NCBI GenBank assembly: GCA_023415495.1 | Contig: JAEZKK010000011.1 | Location: forward strand, 297,268 to 361,267 | Length of the DNA stretch: 64,000 nucleotides | Direction of reading: 5' to 3' | Source of the DNA: Bacteroidota bacterium | GTDB lineage: Bacteria; Bacteroidota; Bacteroidia; Bacteroidales; P3 | Part shown: positions 61,625-64,000 of the stretch, one piece after another | How positions within the stretch are numbered: the stretch's first letter is position 1 | Layout: each line of letters begins with the position of its first letter | Notes under the pieces: generated by a model | What the model saw: the letters and a program-made list of their open reading frames with translations, nothing else | Told to the model about the DNA's origin: nothing | The model's database searches: none | Position numbers and translations under genes: made by a program

Positions 61625-61957
61625 CAAAAGAATTTTTTCTTACAAAATAAAAATCTTCATTTCCAAACAGTTTTATAAGAAATTTGTTTTTTTTGTAGTG
61701 AATGGAGGATAAAAAATATACTCTAAAGCAAAGAATATCAATTATATAAATAATAATTTCGGTTTTCTGCTATAATATATTATAAATGTATGAATTAGGG
61801 TTTTTATTTTAAAGAATATGACTAATAAACCAAAAAAAAGTACTTCTATCTATTGGAAAAATAAACAAAGGCAGAATAAATAAGTTACTTTAATACTAAA
61901 TCAAGCAGAAAAGAGGCAAAAAACAGTAATTTTTATCCACAATTCAATTATTTTTAG

Positions 61958-61965
61958 TATCTTTG
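61958..61965 (+). promoter_or_regulatory. -7 promoter box without an intact gene
   Basis: TATCTTTG, 14 bases before an ATG (61979) that opens only ten codons. The next real gene starts at 62271. Confidence 0.5.
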
Positions 61966-61978
61966 CAAATACAAGGAA

Positions 61979-62011
61979 ATGAGTTCGTTATTTCCAAATG
62001 AAAATCACTAA
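61979..62011 (+). pseudogene. Ten-codon frame, possible truncated gene start
   Basis: MSSLFPNENH then stop, straight after a good -7 box and just before the word arrays. It resembles the situation at 3367-3399, where a gene start of the same length was cut off next to an array. It may be a remnant or a leader peptide. Confidence 0.35.
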
Positions 62012-62027
62012 TTTTCTAAAACTACAT

Positions 62028-62119
62028 TATGGTACCTACCACAACGCTCGTGTGGTAGGTACCATAAGGGGCGTGTGGTAGGTACCATAATGCTGCTATG
62101 GTAGCTACCATCCCGACAT
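62028..62119. repeat. 23-bp-pitch array of GGTA(C/G)xTACC words
   Basis: Four 15-bp words start at 62028, 62051, 62074 and 62097, exactly 23 bp apart: TATGGTACCTACCAC, twice TGTGGTAGGTACCAT, and TATGGTAGCTACCAT (a perfect palindrome from its second base). The first is the inverse of the next two, so they can pair as a hairpin. Spacers of 8 bases are unrelated. Confidence 0.9.
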
Positions 62120-62181
62120 TTAAATCAAAGAAAAATACTTTTAAATCAAGAAAAAATTCTTTTAAATTAGATTCTGTCCAA
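62119..62181. repeat. Three 21-bp units starting TTTAAAT
   Basis: TTTAAATCAAAGAAAAA at 62119, TTTAAATCAAGAAAAAA at 62140 and TTTAAATTAG at 62161: a triplet on a 21-bp grid, directly joined to the 23-bp array. Confidence 0.75.
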
Positions 62182-62270
62182 ATCTTTCTTGATAAAAATC
62201 TTTCAAATACTCCCTCAATATAAAAATAAATCCATAATTTTGGCACTTGGAAATTATCGATTAATTATAA

Positions 62271-62831
62271 ATGAATAAAATTAGGTCTTCTTATTGGTTT
62301 AAATCAATTCTTAATAATAAAGAAATACGGCATTGCTTGTCGACTTTGTCGCATAGTTTGTTATGTTTATTGTTAGGGAGTTTTATTTTTTGTAATTGTG
62401 CAACAAAGAATGAAACAAGAAAAGCTAATATTCCTATTGTTCAACCTGTGAATTCGCTATTTATTTCATTATGTGATTCAGTTGTAGATTTTGAAAACAA
62501 ATGTGAGCTTTACACAGATTGCTTTACAATAACTAATTATGATGATGGCATATTATTTAATGCTGGAGAAGGTGTTTATTATGATAATTATAAAGGAGTA
62601 TTTTTATACAAGAATTATTTGTTTTTTATACGTGATACAAATAATCTAAACTATTGGTTTCGTAAAACAAATCAAGTTAAGTCGATTGAATATAATCAAA
62701 TAAAACATTTGCTAATTGATGATAGATTTACATCTTCTTTTTTTAAAAAGATAGGAGATACATTTATATTAACTGAAAGAGGAGGGATGTGTGTAATAGA
62801 TACTTTCAAATTTGAATGGGAAATTGAATAG
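62271..62831 (+). CDS. Putative lipoprotein or membrane-anchored protein
   Basis: 186 residues. The first 25 are polar and basic (MNKIRSSYWFKSILNNKEIRH), then a hydrophobic segment LLCLLLGSFIF precedes CNC, which could be a lipobox with a late position. The mature part is polar and aromatic (VYYDNYKGVFLYKNYLFFIRD). No known family is recognised. The next gene starts five bases later, so the two are co-transcribed. The array and -7 box upstream may drive it. Confidence 0.6.
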   Translation: MNKIRSSYWFKSILNNKEIRHCLSTLSHSLLCLLLGSFIFCNCATKNETRKANIPIVQPVNSLFISLCDSVVDFENKCELYTDCFTITNYDDGILFNAGEGVYYDNYKGVFLYKNYLFFIRDTNNLNYWFRKTNQVKSIEYNQIKHLLIDDRFTSSFFKKIGDTFILTERGGMCVIDTFKFEWEIE

Positions 62832-62836
62832 AGAAT

Positions 62837-63577
62837 ATGAATAAAGTTATCATCATTATTTGTACAATTATCCTACTATGTTCATGTAGTTCGAAGAGAA
62901 AAGATCTTTACGGAACTTATGTGAATAGAGATTTTAGTACTTTAACTCGCTTTGATATCAATCAAGATGGTTCATTTTACTATTTAACAAGTGGAGGAAT
63001 GATAGCCTTTGAATGCTATGGTAATTGGAAATTAGTAGATAAAGGGAGAAAGGTGTATCTAAAAAGTTATATTGAGGATATAAATAATATACCAATACGA
63101 GTAAGCACAGATAAAAATAAATATGATGGGACAATAATTGTCTTTAATAAACCAATGAAGAGTTTTGAAGAAAGTTACCCAGAATTTATTAATAGAAAAT
63201 ATGACAGGCATGATACTCTTTATTATTTATTAGTAATTAACGATACATTGGAATACAGAATTTATACAGATAGCGTTTTTCTTCCTAAGACAATTATTGT
63301 AAATAGTTTTTATGTGAAAATGTATGAAAACTTTGATGGATTACTGATACAACCTATTCAAGATACAGCACAAACAAAAAAATATACTCTGGAAGATAGA
63401 TATCCTAACCTATATGTGATTAATTTTGATTTTCCTCAACTTAAGGAAAGTAAACTATTCTATAATGAGAACATAAACGACACATTATTAATAAGAGGGG
63501 AAAGTCTTTATTGGTATAAAAATAAGTATAAGATGCGAATTAATAAGATTGATAATATTGATGATTCGGGAAAATAA
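62837..63577 (+). CDS. Lipoprotein of unknown function
   Basis: 246 residues. The lipoprotein signal is clear: MNKVIIIICTIILLCSCSS with lipobox LCSC (C17). The mature N-terminal half (YGTYVNRDFSTLTRFDINQDGSFYY, CYGNWKLVDKGRKVYL) looks like a small beta barrel or lipocalin-like sheet of the type seen in many Bacteroidetes lipoproteins of unknown role. No catalytic motif. It follows the previous gene by five bases. Confidence 0.65.
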   Translation: MNKVIIIICTIILLCSCSSKRKDLYGTYVNRDFSTLTRFDINQDGSFYYLTSGGMIAFECYGNWKLVDKGRKVYLKSYIEDINNIPIRVSTDKNKYDGTIIVFNKPMKSFEESYPEFINRKYDRHDTLYYLLVINDTLEYRIYTDSVFLPKTIIVNSFYVKMYENFDGLLIQPIQDTAQTKKYTLEDRYPNLYVINFDFPQLKESKLFYNENINDTLLIRGESLYWYKNKYKMRINKIDNIDDSGK

Positions 63578-63642
63578 TAAATATTGAATAATATAGAATA
63601 TTAAGTTACCTAAATTAGGAGGGGGAATAATGGGGAGAATAA

Positions 63643-63738
63643 ATTTTATCTGAAATTGAACCTTATTTTGATTATGTAAGTAATGAAAAATTTAAGATAA
63701 TTGTTTGTGATGATAAAATATATATTGGACAAAGTTAA
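63643..63738 (+). pseudogene. Short coding-like fragment without start
   Basis: An open stretch of 31 codons after a stop, reading ILSEIEPYFDYVSNEKFKII and on to a TAA. It has no start codon but looks like the C-terminal end of a protein. It may be the remains of a gene of the same kind as its neighbours. Chance cannot be excluded. Confidence 0.3.
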
Positions 63739-63873
63739 ATAGATAAAGCAGCGAATAAAAAATATAGAGGATTTAAAGTATTTTTTTATATTGTATAGTG
63801 AATTATAATAATAAGCTGAATATAATACTTAGTTAGACAAATTAAAATACCGAAATGATTAAAAATAAAGATT

Positions 63874-64000
63874 ATGAACAAGATTTATATTTTCCTTATT
63901 GCAATTCTGCTTTATTCCTGCAATAAAGAAACACAACAAGTTAAGAAGAAGAAATTAGATTATTTTGTTGAACATACTTATACGGTGGATGGGAAGAAAA
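63874..64000 (+). CDS. Lipoprotein, 3' partial
   Basis: The frame opens with ATG at 63874 (MNKIYIFLIAILLYSC) and is still open at the window end, 42 residues. The start is a lipoprotein signal with lipobox LYSC (C16), followed by NKETQQVKKKKLDYFVEHTY. It is the third lipoprotein-like gene in a row in this orientation. Function unknown. Confidence 0.65.
   Translation, partial: MNKIYIFLIAILLYSCNKETQQVKKKKLDYFVEHTYTVDGKK

Larger units (their letters stand above)
61548..62270. other. Long intergenic region before the lipoprotein cluster
   Basis: It holds the HU promoter (61617-61624), AT-rich DNA, a 21-codon basic frame (61818-61883, MTNKPKKSTSIYWKNKQRQNK, no promoter), a -7 box with a ten-codon frame (61958-62011), and two word arrays (62028-62181). 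No tRNA, transposase or attachment site is seen. Confidence 0.7.

Noticed and set aside
61818..61883. A 21-codon basic frame (MTNKPKKSTSIYWKNKQRQNK)
   Set aside because: No -7 box in front and no recognised family; noted in the gap description only.

Overview
The window is about 64 kb of AT-rich DNA that reads as a chromosome segment of a Bacteroidota member, most likely of or near the order Bacteroidales. The grounds are: Bacteroidetes-type -7 boxes (TAnnTTTG) in front of most transcription units with few good Shine-Dalgarno sites; a PorT-like type IX secretion protein and a cargo with a type IX C-terminal sorting domain; many short lipoproteins; a 29-residue Lys/Arg-rich peptide beside HU; and family variants usual in this phylum (long AtpB with signal peptide, long PurF paralogue, IleRS with an HH core motif). 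Genus and species cannot be read from the sequence. No phage, plasmid, complete insertion sequence, rRNA or CRISPR array is seen.

Layout. 1-6.5 kb: the end of an MsbA-type ABC exporter, a PLD-type cardiolipin synthase, a KilA-N gene framed by an 89-bp direct repeat, uracil-DNA glycosylase, ATP synthase subunit a on its own, and a LuxE-like protein. 6.6-12 kb: PBP2, RodA and a DUF748 envelope protein. 12-16.8 kb: a small membrane protein, PorT, a YqhD-type alcohol dehydrogenase, heptose-7-P kinase, type I asparaginase, tRNA-Lys. 17-25 kb: atpE-F-H-A-G, then nadB, a CstA-like carrier and a TlpA-like lipid- or periplasm-side thioredoxin. 25-29 kb: MarC, a Fic protein, a secreted type IX cargo. 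29.5-42.6 kb: guaB, two parvulin chaperones, MoxR, msrA, a 1026-residue TPR protein, a beta-barrel and a helical-repeat protein. 43-47.7 kb: a sulfur/redox operon headed by a four-domain CoA-disulfide reductase fusion and containing a MarR-type regulator, a lipoprotein thioredoxin and a single-domain rhodanese. 47.7-51 kb: biotin carrier and carboxyltransferase of a propionyl/methylmalonyl-CoA enzyme, a lipoprotein, tRNA-Val. 51.5-61.5 kb: ileS, recA, nadE, purF-like, RNase G, the small basic peptide and HU. 62-64 kb: three consecutive lipoprotein-like genes of unknown function, the last cut by the window edge.

How it works together: energy conservation (ATP synthase, methylmalonyl/propionyl-CoA carboxyltransferase), cell-wall elongation (PBP2-RodA), outer-membrane biogenesis (MsbA-like, heptose kinase, SurA-like chaperones, PorT, beta-barrel) and NAD synthesis (nadB, nadE) are mixed with a compact sulfane-sulfur/thiol operon.

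The most unusual signal is not a gene. Several intergenic gaps hold short arrays of repeated 11-17-bp words placed at a strictly constant pitch: 21 bp in four or five places, 22 bp in one and 23 bp in another. Each locus has its own word, words often come in threes or are palindromic, and one 135-bp array occurs twice, 39 kb apart in opposite orientation. They sit next to -7 promoters or next to truncated gene starts. I could not match them to any named element. Other points worth checking are the KilA-N insertion that duplicated the cls leader, a NadE whose glutaminase cysteine appears to be replaced, and 41-bp-spaced operator-like words around the fic promoter.
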